Source of the DNA: Nocardioides deserti
GTDB taxonomy: Bacteria; Actinomycetota; Actinomycetes; Propionibacteriales; Nocardioidaceae
NCBI RefSeq assembly: GCF_014266025.1
Contig: NZ_JACMYC010000008.1
Span: 124,001-188,000 of the forward strand
DNA length: 64,000 nucleotides
Direction of reading: 5' to 3'
Shown: positions 8,837 to 17,684 of the stretch, one piece after another
How positions within the stretch are numbered: the stretch's first letter is position 1
Layout of the letters: each line of letters begins with the position of its first letter
The notes under the pieces: generated by a model
Database searches by the model: none
Seen by the model: the letters and a program-made list of their open reading frames with translations, nothing else
Told to the model about the DNA's origin: nothing
Made by a program: the position numbers and the translations under genes

Positions 8837-9519
8837 TGGCGACCCCCGACACCGTCGTCCACCTGGTGCGCCACGGCGAGGTGCACAACCCCGAGGGCGT
8901 GCTCTACGGCCGCCGCGACGGCTTCCACCTCTCCGACCTCGGCCGGCAGATGGCCGAGAAGGTCGCCGCCGCCCTCCAGGAGCGCGACATCGTGCACCTG
9001 CGCGTCTCCCCGCTCGAGCGGGTCCGGGAGACCGCCCAGCCGCTCGCGCTGGCGCGCGGGCTGGAGCCGGTGGTCGACGAGCGGGTCATCGAGTCGACCA
9101 ACGTCTTCGAGGGCGAGCGGTTCGCCGCCGGCGCCAACGCGCTCAAGGACCCCCGCAACTGGCGCTACCTGTGGAACCCGTTCCGCCCGTCGTGGGGCGA
9201 GCCCTACAAGCAGGTCGTCGCGCGGATGATGTCCGCGGTCCACGACGCCCGCATCGCCGCCACCGGCCACGAGGCCGTCGTCGTCTCGCACCAGCTGCCG
9301 ATCTGGATCACCCGGCTCCACGTCGAGCGCCGCTCGTTCCTCCACGACCCGCGCAACCGCCAGTGCACGCTGTGCTCGGTCACCTCGCTCCACTTCGTCG
9401 GGGACCGGATCACCCAGGTCTCCTACAGCGAGCCCGCCGGCGACCTGATCCCCGTCCAGGACAAGGGCGCGCCGTTCTCGGCCGGCGGCGCCACCGAGGA
9501 GAAGAAGCCGCCGGCATGA
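8836..9519 (+). CDS. Histidine phosphatase (phosphoglycerate mutase-like)
   Basis: A 227-residue branch-1 histidine phosphatase. The N-terminal VHLVRHGEVHN carries the phosphorylated His, and the second catalytic His lies in VVVSHQLPIW, where the usual SHG reads SHQ. The substrate is unknown; phosphoglycerate mutase activity is unlikely because typical GpmA motifs are lacking. In many actinobacteria this gene sits between hemL and the TlpA-CcdA-ResB-CcsA genes, as here. The start ATG overlaps the hemL stop (TGATG), and its own end overlaps the next gene by ATGA. Confidence 0.85.
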   Translation: MATPDTVVHLVRHGEVHNPEGVLYGRRDGFHLSDLGRQMAEKVAAALQERDIVHLRVSPLERVRETAQPLALARGLEPVVDERVIESTNVFEGERFAAGANALKDPRNWRYLWNPFRPSWGEPYKQVVARMMSAVHDARIAATGHEAVVVSHQLPIWITRLHVERRSFLHDPRNRQCTLCSVTSLHFVGDRITQVSYSEPAGDLIPVQDKGAPFSAGGATEEKKPPA

Positions 9520-10103
9520 CGCGCACGCCGCTCGCCCGCCGGACCGTCGCTGCCCTGGCCGCGACGGTTGCCGCGGCGACCCTCGGCTCGACCCTGGCCG
9601 GGTGCACGTCGGTCGAGAGCACCGGCGACAAGGGCTACATCAGCGGCGACGGCGAGGTGCGCGTGCTGGAGCCGGCGCAGCGCGAGGAGCCGGTCGACCT
9701 GACCGGCACCGACCTGGCCGGCGACGAGGTCGACCTGGCCGACCTGCGCGGCACGCCGGTCGTCGTACCCGTCTGGGGCTCGTGGTGCGTGCCGTGCCGG
9801 GCCGAGGCGCCCGACGTGGTCGCGGCCGCCGAGGAGCTCGAGGGCGAGGCGGCGTTCGTCGGCATCAACATCCGCGACACCGAGGGCGGCGCCCGCGGCT
9901 TCGAGCGCGAGTTCGACGTGCCCTACCCCTCGATCGTCGACGACGGCCTCGCGCTGCTCGCCTTCACCGGCACCCTGACGCCCTACACCGTCCCCGCCTT
10001 CGTCGTCCTCGACGAGCAGGGGCGCATCGGCGGGAGCATCCTCGGCGAGCTGCCCTCCACGCAGACCCTGGTCGACCTGGTCGACGAGGTCGCGCGTGGG
10101 TGA
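9516..10103 (+). CDS. TlpA/ResA-type thiol-disulfide lipoprotein
   Basis: A 195-residue membrane-anchored thioredoxin-like protein that likely reduces apocytochrome c cysteines outside the membrane. A lipoprotein signal ends at LAGC (Cys30). The thioredoxin domain spans about 60-195 with the redox pair C91-x-x-C94 in WGSWCVPCRAE and the cis-Pro in YTVPAFVV. It precedes ccdA, its expected electron donor, with which it overlaps by eight bases. A second TlpA-like protein is encoded on the opposite strand at 13472-14041. Confidence 0.92.
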   Translation: MTRTPLARRTVAALAATVAAATLGSTLAGCTSVESTGDKGYISGDGEVRVLEPAQREEPVDLTGTDLAGDEVDLADLRGTPVVVPVWGSWCVPCRAEAPDVVAAAEELEGEAAFVGINIRDTEGGARGFEREFDVPYPSIVDDGLALLAFTGTLTPYTVPAFVVLDEQGRIGGSILGELPSTQTLVDLVDEVARG

Positions 10104-10857
10104 CTGGTTCCGCGACCAGGCGTTCTCCGGGTCGCTCGTCCTCGCCGTGCCCGTCGCCCTGGTGGCGGGCCTGGTGTCGTTCTTCTCCCCGTGCGTCATC
10201 CCGCTGCTGCCCGGCTACCTGTCGTACGCCACCGGGCTCTCCGGCGCCGACCTGGCCAGCGGCGAGGCGCAGACCCGTCGTGGGCGGATGCTGCTCGGGT
10301 CGCTGCTCTTCGTGCTCGGCTTCGCGGTCGTCTTCGTCTGCATCGGTGCCCTCTCGGGCCAGGTCGGCTACTGGCTGATCACCTGGCGCCGGGAGCTGAC
10401 CGTGGGCCTCGGCCTGCTGACGATCGTCCTCGGGCTGGTCTTCGCCGGCGTGCTGCCGTTCCTCCAGCGGGAGTGGCGGGTGCACCGCGTCCCGGCGGTC
10501 GGCCTGGCAGCGGCGCCGCTGCTCGGCTTCCTCTTCGGCCTGGGCTGGACGCCCTGCATCGGTCCGACGCTGGCCGCGATCAGCATGCTGTCGGTCAACG
10601 AGGCGACGGTCGGGCGGGGCGCGCTGCTCTCCGCGATCTACGCGATCGGCCTCGGCATCCCCTTCATCGTCGCCGGCCTGGCCTACCGCCGCGCCCTCGG
10701 CGCGTTCGGCTGGGTCCGCCGGCACCAGACCACGGTCGTCCGCGCCGGCGGCGGCATGCTGGTGGTCGTCGGGCTGCTGCTGGTGACCGGCGTGTGGGAC
10801 CAGGCGGTGACCTGGATCCAGTCCGAGGTCGTCACGAGCACGGAGACGTCACTGTGA
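10096..10857 (+). CDS. ccdA: Cytochrome c biogenesis protein CcdA (DsbD-like)
   Basis: A 253-residue polytopic membrane protein that carries electrons from cytosolic thioredoxin to extracytoplasmic TlpA/ResA. It has six or so hydrophobic helices, with the two functional Cys in FFSPCVIPLLPGY (Cys33) and GLGWTPCIGPTLA (Cys154). The GTG start lies inside the end of the TlpA gene, and the stop overlaps the resB GTG. Confidence 0.95.
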   Translation: MGDWFRDQAFSGSLVLAVPVALVAGLVSFFSPCVIPLLPGYLSYATGLSGADLASGEAQTRRGRMLLGSLLFVLGFAVVFVCIGALSGQVGYWLITWRRELTVGLGLLTIVLGLVFAGVLPFLQREWRVHRVPAVGLAAAPLLGFLFGLGWTPCIGPTLAAISMLSVNEATVGRGALLSAIYAIGLGIPFIVAGLAYRRALGAFGWVRRHQTTVVRAGGGMLVVVGLLLVTGVWDQAVTWIQSEVVTSTETSL

Positions 10858-12473
10858 GCGATCCCCGCGAGACCCAGTACGACAAGCTGCCCGCGGGCCG
10901 CCGCGCCGGCGAGCTGACGCTGCGCGAGCTGCTCCGCTTCGGCTGGCGGCAGATCACCTCGATGCGCACCGCGCTGGTGCTGCTCCTGCTGCTCGCGCTG
11001 GCCGCCGTCCCGGGCTCGATCGTGCCGCAGGAGGGCGTCGACGCGCTCGCCGCGTCGCGCTGGCGGGAGGACCACCCGCGGCTGGCGCCGGTCTACGAGT
11101 GGCTCGGCCTGTTCGACGTCTACGGGTCGGTGTGGTTCTCCGCGATCTACCTGCTGCTGATGATCTCGCTGGTCGGCTGCATCGTGCCCCGCACGCTCGT
11201 CTACTGGCGCGCCATGCGGGCCCAGCCGCCCCGCGCCCCCCGCAACCTGTCCCGCCTGCCCGACGCCACGTCGTACCGCACCGACGAGAGCGCCGACGAG
11301 GTCCTCGCCCGGGCCCGCACGGTCCTCGGCCGTCGGCACCGCGTGCGGAAGGCGGACGAGGGGGCGGCGGACGGGGCCGTCAGCGCCGAGCGCGGCTACC
11401 TGCGCGAGGCCGGCAACCTCGTCTTCCACCTCTCGGTGGTCGTGGTGCTGGTCGGCTTCGCGATCGGCGGCCTGTTCGGCTACCGCGGCGGCGTCATCCT
11501 CGTGACCGGCGACGGGTTCGGGAACACGCTGACCTCCTACGACGACTTCGTGCCCGGCAGCCTGTTCAGCCCCGACCAGCTCGACCCGTTCAGCTTCACC
11601 GTCGAGGACTTCGAGGTCGACTGGCTCCTGTCCGGCCGCGCGGCCGGCCAGGCGCGCGGCTTCAGCGCGGACGTGCGCTACCGCGAGACGCGGGACGCCG
11701 AGGAGGAGCGGTACGACCTCCGGGTCAACCACCCGCTCACCATCGGCGACACCGACATCTTCCTCATCGGCCACGGCTACGCGCCGGTCGTGACGATCCG
11801 CGACGGCGAGGGCGAGATCGCCTACAACGGTCCCACGATCTTCCTGCCCCAGGACCAGAGCCTGTTCTCCTTCGGCGTCATCAAGGCCCCCTCGGCCGAG
11901 CCGCAGGAGATCGGCCTCGAGGGCGTGCTCTACCCGACCTTCGGCATGACCGAGGACGGCGACCCGGTCAACCTGCTCGGCAAGGCGGTCGACCCGCTGC
12001 TGTCGGTGCTCGTCCACGCCGGCGACCTCGGCATGGACGAGGGCGCCTCGCAGTCGGTCTACGTCCTGGACAAGGGCGACACCGAGCAGGTGGAGGACGA
12101 GGACGGCAAGCCGCTGCGGCTCGACATGCGCCCCGGCGACACCGTCGAGCTGCCCGACGGCCTCGGCTCGGTCACCTTCGAGGGGCTCGAGGACTGGCAG
12201 CGCATCCAGATCAGCCAGACCCCCGGCAAGCTCATCGCGCTCGGCGGCGTCGTCATGGCGCTCGTCGGGCTGCTGGGATCGTTGTTCATCCGACCCCGCC
12301 GGGTCTGGGTTCGTGCCCGTCAGGACGGGGACGGCACACTGGTCGAGGTCGCCGCGCTCGACCGCTCCGGCGGCGGTGACGTCGCGCCGGTCCTCGAGGA
12401 CCTGGTCGCGGCACTGCGCGGGGACGAGCGGGGCAACCAGCCCCCCGAGACGAAGAGGGACGGTACGTCGTGA
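10854..12473 (+). CDS. resB: Cytochrome c biogenesis protein ResB
   Basis: A 539-residue System II component that with CcsA forms the heme exporter and cytochrome c synthase. Three helices lie in the N-terminal third (after TSMRTALVLLLLLALAA, and near WFSAIYLLLMISLVGC), followed by a large extracytoplasmic domain and a last helix near residue 470 (GGVVMALVGLLGSLF). The GTG start overlaps the ccdA stop. Codons before this GTG read an Arg-rich shadow of ccdA and were left out. Confidence 0.94.
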   Translation: MSDPRETQYDKLPAGRRAGELTLRELLRFGWRQITSMRTALVLLLLLALAAVPGSIVPQEGVDALAASRWREDHPRLAPVYEWLGLFDVYGSVWFSAIYLLLMISLVGCIVPRTLVYWRAMRAQPPRAPRNLSRLPDATSYRTDESADEVLARARTVLGRRHRVRKADEGAADGAVSAERGYLREAGNLVFHLSVVVVLVGFAIGGLFGYRGGVILVTGDGFGNTLTSYDDFVPGSLFSPDQLDPFSFTVEDFEVDWLLSGRAAGQARGFSADVRYRETRDAEEERYDLRVNHPLTIGDTDIFLIGHGYAPVVTIRDGEGEIAYNGPTIFLPQDQSLFSFGVIKAPSAEPQEIGLEGVLYPTFGMTEDGDPVNLLGKAVDPLLSVLVHAGDLGMDEGASQSVYVLDKGDTEQVEDEDGKPLRLDMRPGDTVELPDGLGSVTFEGLEDWQRIQISQTPGKLIALGGVVMALVGLLGSLFIRPRRVWVRARQDGDGTLVEVAALDRSGGGDVAPVLEDLVAALRGDERGNQPPETKRDGTS

Positions 12474-13510
12474 CCGATGCTGCGTGGGAGACGCTGAGCA
12501 ACCAGGCGGTGGCCGTCTGTGGCGTCGTGTACTTCCTGGCGCTGATCAGCCACCTCGTCCAGTGGACGGCGCTGCGCAAGCTGCCGGTCGGGGCCGAGGC
12601 CCAGGCGCCGGTCGCCGTCGGGGCGGGTGCGCCCTCGGTCGTCGAGGACACCTCCGCACACGAGCCCGACGTCGAGCGGCGCACGGCGCTCTTCGGACGG
12701 CTCGGCCTCCTGCTCACGGTGATCGCCACCGCGGTGCACCTCGTGGCGCTCGTCGGGCGCGGCATGGCCGCGGACCCGAACCGGGTGCCCTGGGGCAACA
12801 TGTACGAGTTCACGCTCTCGGGCACCTTCGTGGTCAGCCTCGGCTACCTGCTGCTCAACCGTCGCTTCGGACTGGCCTGGATGGCGCCGATCGTCGTCGG
12901 GTTCGTGGTGGTCGTCCTCATGGTCGACGTCGTCTGGCTCTACGACCCGGTCGCGCCGCTCTCGGAGGCGCTCTACTCCCCGTGGCTGGTCATCCACGTG
13001 GTCTCGGCGGTCATCGCCACCGGCGCGTTCACGCTCGGCGGCATCTGCTCCGTGCTCTACCTGGTCAAGGAGCGTCGCCCGGCCCGCACGACCGGCTACC
13101 TCGCGCGCGTGCCGGAGCCGGCCGCGCTGGACCGGATCTCCTACCGGATGCACGCCTTCGGCTTCCCGGTGTGGACCTTCGCGGTGCTCATCACCGGCCC
13201 GATCTGGGCGCACCAGGCCTGGTCGGCCTACTGGAGCTGGGACCCCAAGGAGGTCTGGGCCTTCATCACCTGGGTCGTGTACGCGGCGTACCTCCACGCC
13301 CGCGCGACCGCCGGCTGGAAGGGCCGCAACGCGGCGATGCTGGCGCTGCTCGGCCTGGCGACCCTGTGGTTCAACTTCATCGGGATCAACTTCTTCTCCA
13401 CCACCAGCCAGCACTCGTACGCCGCGCCCGCGGTCGTCGAGGTCGGCCAGGCCGGGGTGGAGACGCCGGCGTCAGCCGGTGGCGAGCTCGGCCAGCCGCT
13501 CGGCCGATAG
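12470..13510 (+). CDS. ccsB: Cytochrome c biogenesis protein CcsA/CcsB
   Basis: A 346-residue heme-handling membrane protein, the partner of ResB. It has eight or so helices and the heme-binding tryptophan-rich motif SAYWSWDPKEVWAFITW, with conserved histidines elsewhere (IHVVSAVIA, YLHARATAG). The GTG start overlaps the resB stop. The last 39 bases overlap the end of the convergent TlpA-like gene on the minus strand. Confidence 0.95.
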   Translation: MTDAAWETLSNQAVAVCGVVYFLALISHLVQWTALRKLPVGAEAQAPVAVGAGAPSVVEDTSAHEPDVERRTALFGRLGLLLTVIATAVHLVALVGRGMAADPNRVPWGNMYEFTLSGTFVVSLGYLLLNRRFGLAWMAPIVVGFVVVVLMVDVVWLYDPVAPLSEALYSPWLVIHVVSAVIATGAFTLGGICSVLYLVKERRPARTTGYLARVPEPAALDRISYRMHAFGFPVWTFAVLITGPIWAHQAWSAYWSWDPKEVWAFITWVVYAAYLHARATAGWKGRNAAMLALLGLATLWFNFIGINFFSTTSQHSYAAPAVVEVGQAGVETPASAGGELGQPLGR

Positions 13511-14041
13511 GTCCGCGGCCGACTCGAACTCTCCCGGGTGCGAGGCGACGACCTCGCCGTCGACGATGAGCACCGTCGAGGGCAGCCAGCTGGGGCTGAC
13601 GGCCGGCGCGTAGCTGCTCATCAGCTCCATGTCGGGATCGCGCCAGCTCGGGTAGTCGGCGTCGAACTCCTCGAGGAACTCGACGGCCATGTCCTCGAAC
13701 TGGTCGAGGGAGACGCCCACGACCTCGACGTCGTCGCGCTCGGCGACGTCCGCCAGCAGCGGCATCTCGGCCCGGCAGGGGACGCACCAGCTGGCCCAGA
13801 AGTTCAGCAGCACCGGCTTGTCGGTGTCGATCCTCTTCCCGGCGCCGCCCCGGGAGCCGACGGGGTCGCCCTGCGGCAGCTCGACCGCCTTGGGGCTGTC
13901 CAGCCGGGTCCAGCCCGGCCGGATCGGCCCCTCGTCGTCCTCGGGCGCCTCGCCGGCGGCGCAGGCGGTGCCGCTGACCAGCAGGGCGGCGGCGAGCAGG
14001 GCGCGGAGGGACCGACGGGGGCGGGTGGCCCGGCTGGTCAC
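13472..14041 (-). CDS. Second TlpA-like thiol-disulfide protein
   Basis: A 189-residue exported thioredoxin-like protein. The N-terminus (SLRALLAAALLVSGTAC) looks like a lipoprotein signal with a weak lipobox at Cys27. The redox pair is C86-x-x-C89 in NFWASWCVPCRAEMP, followed by GVSLDQ and the cis-Pro segment WLPSTVLIV. It is closer to classic TlpA than the plus-strand copy. The GTG start overlaps the stop of a small membrane-protein gene, and the end overlaps ccsA by 39 bp tail to tail, so the two cytochrome-assembly blocks converge. Confidence 0.9.
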   Translation of the reverse strand: MTSRATRPRRSLRALLAAALLVSGTACAAGEAPEDDEGPIRPGWTRLDSPKAVELPQGDPVGSRGGAGKRIDTDKPVLLNFWASWCVPCRAEMPLLADVAERDDVEVVGVSLDQFEDMAVEFLEEFDADYPSWRDPDMELMSSYAPAVSPSWLPSTVLIVDGEVVASHPGEFESAADLSAERLAELATG

Positions 14042-14286
14042 AGGTCGGGGTCCTCGGGGTGCTTGCGCTTGCGCTCGAGGTCGCGCAGGAAGTCCGGGTC
14101 GTCGTCGGGGCCGAGCGGGCGGGGCGGCTGGGCCGGGCCGGAGCCGCGGGGACCGCGCGGACCGCGGCCGCCGGACGAGCCGCTCGGGCCGCCGGCGATC
14201 GGCGGGGTGCCGCGTCGCTCGAGGAACCGCACGGCGGCGTACGTCGCGAGCGCGAAGAGCACGACGACGAGGAGGAACTTCAGCAC
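14038..14286 (-). CDS. Small single-helix membrane protein
   Basis: An 82-residue protein of unknown function. It has one N-terminal helix (LKFLLVVVLFALATYAAVR), then a Gly/Pro-rich linker and an acidic-basic tail (PDFLRDLERKRKHPEDPDL). The GTG chosen has GGAGG only one base away, so initiation may be leaderless. It couples by GTGA to the TlpA-like gene and is head to head with the DUF4229 gene. Confidence 0.7.
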   Translation of the reverse strand: MLKFLLVVVLFALATYAAVRFLERRGTPPIAGGPSGSSGGRGPRGPRGSGPAQPPRPLGPDDDPDFLRDLERKRKHPEDPDL

Positions 14287-14331
14287 ACCTCCAATGTAGG
14301 TGGCGGCTCCACAACGCCTACCCTGGAGGTC

Positions 14332-14592
14332 GTGAAGGAGTTCGTGGTCTACACCGCCCTGCGCATCGCCCTGTTCCTCGGGTCGCTCGCGCTCGTCCTC
14401 GGCATCTGGTGGGTCGTCGCCGGCGAGGTGCCGGTGCTGTGGGCCGTCATCATCGCGTTCCTGCTCAGCGGGCTCGGCTCGCTGTGGCTGCTCAACGGCC
14501 CGCGGGAGGCGTTCGCGATGCGGGTCCAGGAGCGCGCCGAGAAGGCGTCGCAAGCCTTCGAGGAGATGAAGGCCAAGGAGGACGCCGACTAG
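14332..14592 (+). CDS. DUF4229 membrane protein
   Basis: An 86-residue protein with two helices (YTALRIALFLGSLALVLG and VLWAVIIAFLLSGLGS), then the conserved LNGPREAFAMRVQERAEK and an acidic Lys-rich tail. This matches the DUF4229 family of actinobacteria, whose function is not known. It habitually neighbours menA-type genes. The GTG at 14332 has GGAGG close by; an alternative GTG at 14344 has GGAG at a better distance and would remove four residues. Confidence 0.8.
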   Translation: MKEFVVYTALRIALFLGSLALVLGIWWVVAGEVPVLWAVIIAFLLSGLGSLWLLNGPREAFAMRVQERAEKASQAFEEMKAKEDAD

Positions 14593-14608
14593 GCGTTCAG
14601 CTGCTGGG

Positions 14609-14746
14609 TCAGCTGCGCTTGCGGGCGTTCAGCTGCCGCTGGACGCGCGCCTCGGACTGGCCGAGGACCTTGGCCAGCAGCGGCACGCGCATCTTCCACG
14701 CGACCACGGCGACGACGACGAGCGCGACGAAGATCAAGAAGCCCAT
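14609..14746 (-). CDS. 45-residue single-pass membrane protein
   Basis: A short ATG-started frame giving MGFLIFVALVVVAVVAWK, then MRVPLLAKVLGQSEARVQ and RQLNARKRS. One N-terminal helix is followed by an amphipathic basic tail. The composition and the tidy helix-plus-tail layout argue for a real gene. It lies between the DUF4229 gene and menA, transcribed in the same direction as menA and 23 bases after it. Function unknown; similar tiny proteins near menA in relatives are recalled but not verified. Confidence 0.65.
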   Translation of the reverse strand: MGFLIFVALVVVAVVAWKMRVPLLAKVLGQSEARVQRQLNARKRS

Positions 14747-14769
14747 GCCGCCAGCCTACGCAGCACGGG

Positions 14770-15645
14770 TCAGGCAGCGAGGAACAGCGGCACGGCGACC
14801 AGCACGGCCCAGGCCAGCTCGGCCGCGCCAGTGCGCTGGAGCACCGGGATGAGCGCGGGGCCGGTGGCGCCGCCGAGCACGGTGCGCGTCGCGGCGAGGC
14901 CCGGCACCAGGAAGAGCAGGCCGGCCAGCGCCGACCAGGTCGTCAGCGCCGCGGTGCCCACGACGGCGAGCGCCGCGACGGTGAGGAGCGCGGCGTACAG
15001 CAGCCGGGTCCCGCGGTCGCCGATCCGCACCGCGAGCGTGCGCTTGCCGGCGACGGTGTCGGTGGGGATGTCGCGCAGGTTGTTGGCGACGAGGATCGCG
15101 CAGGCGAGCGCGCCGATGCCGACCGCGGCGACGAGCGCGGCGGGCTCCCACGTCTCGGTCTGGACGTACGTCGTGCCGACCACGGCCACGAGCCCGAAGA
15201 ACACGAAGACCATGACCTCGCCGAGGCCGAGGTAGCCGTAGGGGCGCGACGTGCCGGTGTAGCCCCAGGCCGCCACGACGCAGACCAGCCCGACGGCGAC
15301 GAGCCACCAGGCGGTCGTGGCGGCGAGCACGATCCCGGCCACGCCGGCGACGCCGAAGGCGAGGAACGCCGCGCGCTTGACCGCCGACGGGCTGGCCGCG
15401 CCCGAGCCCACCAGCCGCATCGGCCCGACGCGGACGTCGTCGGTGCCGCGAACGCCGTCGGAGTAGTCGTTGGCGTAGTTGACCGCCACTTGCAGCGCCA
15501 GGCTCACCACCAGGGCGAGCAGCGCCTTCTCCCACACCCAGGCGTCGACGTACGCCGCGACGCCGGTGCCGGCGAGGACCGGCGAGACCGCAGCGGGAAG
15601 GGTGCGGGGCCGCGCGCCGGCGACCCAGTCGGATGCAGATGCCAC
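14770..15645 (-). CDS. menA: 1,4-dihydroxy-2-naphthoate octaprenyltransferase
   Basis: A 291-residue integral membrane UbiA-family enzyme that attaches the polyprenyl tail to dihydroxynaphthoate, giving demethylmenaquinone. The two Asp-rich prenyl-diphosphate motifs are NYANDYSDGVRGTD and NNLRDIPTDTVAGKRT, with eight to nine helices overall. The start is the GTG giving VASASDWVAGARPRTLPAA; the open frame runs further up but overlaps the start of the divergent menE. The likely prenyl donor synthase is encoded at 51.7 kb, after nuoN. Confidence 0.95.
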   Translation of the reverse strand: MASASDWVAGARPRTLPAAVSPVLAGTGVAAYVDAWVWEKALLALVVSLALQVAVNYANDYSDGVRGTDDVRVGPMRLVGSGAASPSAVKRAAFLAFGVAGVAGIVLAATTAWWLVAVGLVCVVAAWGYTGTSRPYGYLGLGEVMVFVFFGLVAVVGTTYVQTETWEPAALVAAVGIGALACAILVANNLRDIPTDTVAGKRTLAVRIGDRGTRLLYAALLTVAALAVVGTAALTTWSALAGLLFLVPGLAATRTVLGGATGPALIPVLQRTGAAELAWAVLVAVPLFLAA

Positions 15646-15711
15646 GAGGGACGATTCAACCCGACCGGGCTGCGGGCCGCGCGCGGCGGGGCTCGGCGTA
15701 GCGTTCGCGGT

Positions 15712-16728
15712 GTGGTGCTGGCCGGTGGGACGCTCGAGTCGTGGCTCGCCGCGGAGGCCGAGCCCGAGCCGTGGGTCGTGGAGACGTCGGGGTCGACCGG
15801 GCGCCCCAAGCGCGTGGTCCTGCCGCGCTCCGCGGTGCTCGCGTCGGTGCACGCCTCGGCCCGCCGGCTCGGCGCGAGCGGCCAGTGGCTGCTCACGCTG
15901 CCGGAGGAGTACGTCGCCGGGCTGCAGGTCGTCGCGCGGTCGCTCGTGGCCGGCCACGCCCCGGTGCGGGTCGAGGACCACGGGTCGTTCGTGGCGGCCG
16001 CTGCGGCGATGACCGCCGAGCACCGGTTCGCCTCGCTGGTGCCGACGCAGCTGCGGCGGATGCTGGAGGAGCCGGCCGAGGCCGAGGCGCTCCGGTCGTT
16101 CCACACCGTGCTGGTCGGCGGCGGGCCGGTCGACCCGGCGCTGCGCCGACGGGCCGAGGAGCTCGGGGTGCGGGCCGTGGCGACGTACGGGGCGGCCGAG
16201 ACGGCGGGCGGCTGCGTCTACGACGGCGTGCCCCTCGACGGGGTCGACCTCGCGATCGACGACGGCGGCCGGGTGCGGATCAGCGGCCCGACGCTGTTCG
16301 CGGGGTACGACGGCGACCCGGCGCTGACCGCCGAGGTGCTCGTGGAGGGGTGGTACCTCACCTCCGACGCCGGCCGCCTGGACGAGGACGGCCGCCTCCA
16401 GGTGCTGGGTCGGCTCGACGACGTGGTGGTCACCGGCGGGGTCAACGTGCCGGCGCCGGCCGTCGCTGCGCGGCTGCGCGAGCACCCGGACGTGCGGGCG
16501 GCCGAGGTGCTCGGCCTGCCGGACGAGGAGTGGGGCAACCGGCTGGTCGCGCTCGTCGCGTTCACGGGGCGCGGCGTGGCGCTCGAGGAGCTGCGCGACT
16601 GGGTCGGCGCCGAGCACCCGCGGACCTGGGCGCCCCGCCAGCTCGTCACGCTCGGCGACGTGCCGCTCCTGGCCAACGGCAAGCCGGACCGGCTGGCGCT
16701 GCGCGCGCTCGCCGAGGAGGCGTCGTGA
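15712..16728 (+). CDS. menE: O-succinylbenzoate--CoA ligase
   Basis: A 338-residue ANL-family adenylating enzyme, short as usual for actinobacterial MenE. It shows the AMP-binding loop ETSGSTGRPKRVVL, the ATYGAAETAGG motif, GWYLTSDAG, GRLDDVVVTGG and the catalytic Lys in LANGKPDRLALR. It activates o-succinylbenzoate with ATP and CoA. Two adjacent GTG codons (15712 and 15715) could start it. It is divergent from menA across 66 bp and couples to menC by GTGA. Confidence 0.93.
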   Translation: MVLAGGTLESWLAAEAEPEPWVVETSGSTGRPKRVVLPRSAVLASVHASARRLGASGQWLLTLPEEYVAGLQVVARSLVAGHAPVRVEDHGSFVAAAAAMTAEHRFASLVPTQLRRMLEEPAEAEALRSFHTVLVGGGPVDPALRRRAEELGVRAVATYGAAETAGGCVYDGVPLDGVDLAIDDGGRVRISGPTLFAGYDGDPALTAEVLVEGWYLTSDAGRLDEDGRLQVLGRLDDVVVTGGVNVPAPAVAARLREHPDVRAAEVLGLPDEEWGNRLVALVAFTGRGVALEELRDWVGAEHPRTWAPRQLVTLGDVPLLANGKPDRLALRALAEEAS

Positions 16729-17684
16729 GTGGCGTGAGCGGGCTCCGGGTCTTCAGCCTGCCGATGCGCACGCGCTTCCGCGGGATCACGGTCCGCGAGG
16801 GCGTGCTGCTCCGGGGAGAGGCAGGTTGGGGGGAGTGGTCGCCGTTCCTGGAGTACGACGCCGCGGTCGCCGAGCCGTGGCTGCGCTGCGCCGAGGAGGC
16901 CGCCGCGGGGGACTGGCCCGACCCGGTGCGCACCAGCGTGCCGGTCAACGTGACCGTGCCGGCCGTCGACGCGGAGCGGGCGCACGCGGTCGTGCTCGCC
17001 GGCGGTTGCTCGACCGCGAAGGTGAAGGTGGCCGAGCCCGGCCAGACGCTCGCCGACGACCAGGCGCGGCTCGAGGCGGTCCGCGACGCGCTCGGCCCGG
17101 CGGGCAAGGTCCGCATCGACGTCAACGGCCTGTGGAGCGTCGACGAGGCGCTCGAGCGGCTGCCGGTGCTCGACCGCGCGGCGGGCGGCCTGGAGTACGT
17201 CGAGCAGCCCTGCGCGACCGTCGAGGAGCTCGCCGCGGTGCGCCGGGCCGTCGACGTGCCCGTGGCCGCCGACGAGTCGATCCGCCGCGCCGCCGACCCC
17301 TACCGGGTCCGTGACCTGGAGGCCGCCGACGTGGCGGTGCTCAAGGTCCAGCCGCTCGGCGGCGTGCGGGCCTGCCTGCGGATCGCGGAGGACATCGGCC
17401 TGCCGGTCGTCGTCTCCTCGGCGCTGGAGAGCTCGGTGGGGCTCGCCGCCGGGGTCGCCCTGGCCGCGGCGCTGCCCGAGCTGCCCTACGCCTGCGGCCT
17501 CGCGACCGCCCAGCTGCTGGCGGCCGACACGACGACCGAGTCCCTGCTCCCGGTCGGCGGCGAGCTGCCGGCGCGCGTGCCCACCCTCGACCCCGGCCAC
17601 CCGGTCGCCGACCCGGACCGCGTGGCGCACTGGGAGGCCCGGCTCGCCGAGGTGCGCGCCCTGCGCGAGGATCGGCGCTCGTGA
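16725..17684 (+). CDS. menC: O-succinylbenzoate synthase
   Basis: A 319-residue enolase-superfamily enzyme dehydrating SHCHC to o-succinylbenzoate. The catalytic KxK is Lys99/Lys101 (TAKVKVAEPG), and the metal ligands are Asp132 (RIDVNGLW), Glu160 (YVEQP) and Asp183 (ADESIRR). The second base is Lys207 (VLKVQPLGG). The GTG start overlaps the menE stop, and its end overlaps menD. Confidence 0.95.
   Translation: MSGVSGLRVFSLPMRTRFRGITVREGVLLRGEAGWGEWSPFLEYDAAVAEPWLRCAEEAAAGDWPDPVRTSVPVNVTVPAVDAERAHAVVLAGGCSTAKVKVAEPGQTLADDQARLEAVRDALGPAGKVRIDVNGLWSVDEALERLPVLDRAAGGLEYVEQPCATVEELAAVRRAVDVPVAADESIRRAADPYRVRDLEAADVAVLKVQPLGGVRACLRIAEDIGLPVVVSSALESSVGLAAGVALAAALPELPYACGLATAQLLAADTTTESLLPVGGELPARVPTLDPGHPVADPDRVAHWEARLAEVRALREDRRS

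Noticed and set aside
15741-16724. Long upstream extension of menC through menE
   Set aside because: The codons read a shadow of menE; the GTG overlapping the menE stop gives the expected family length.
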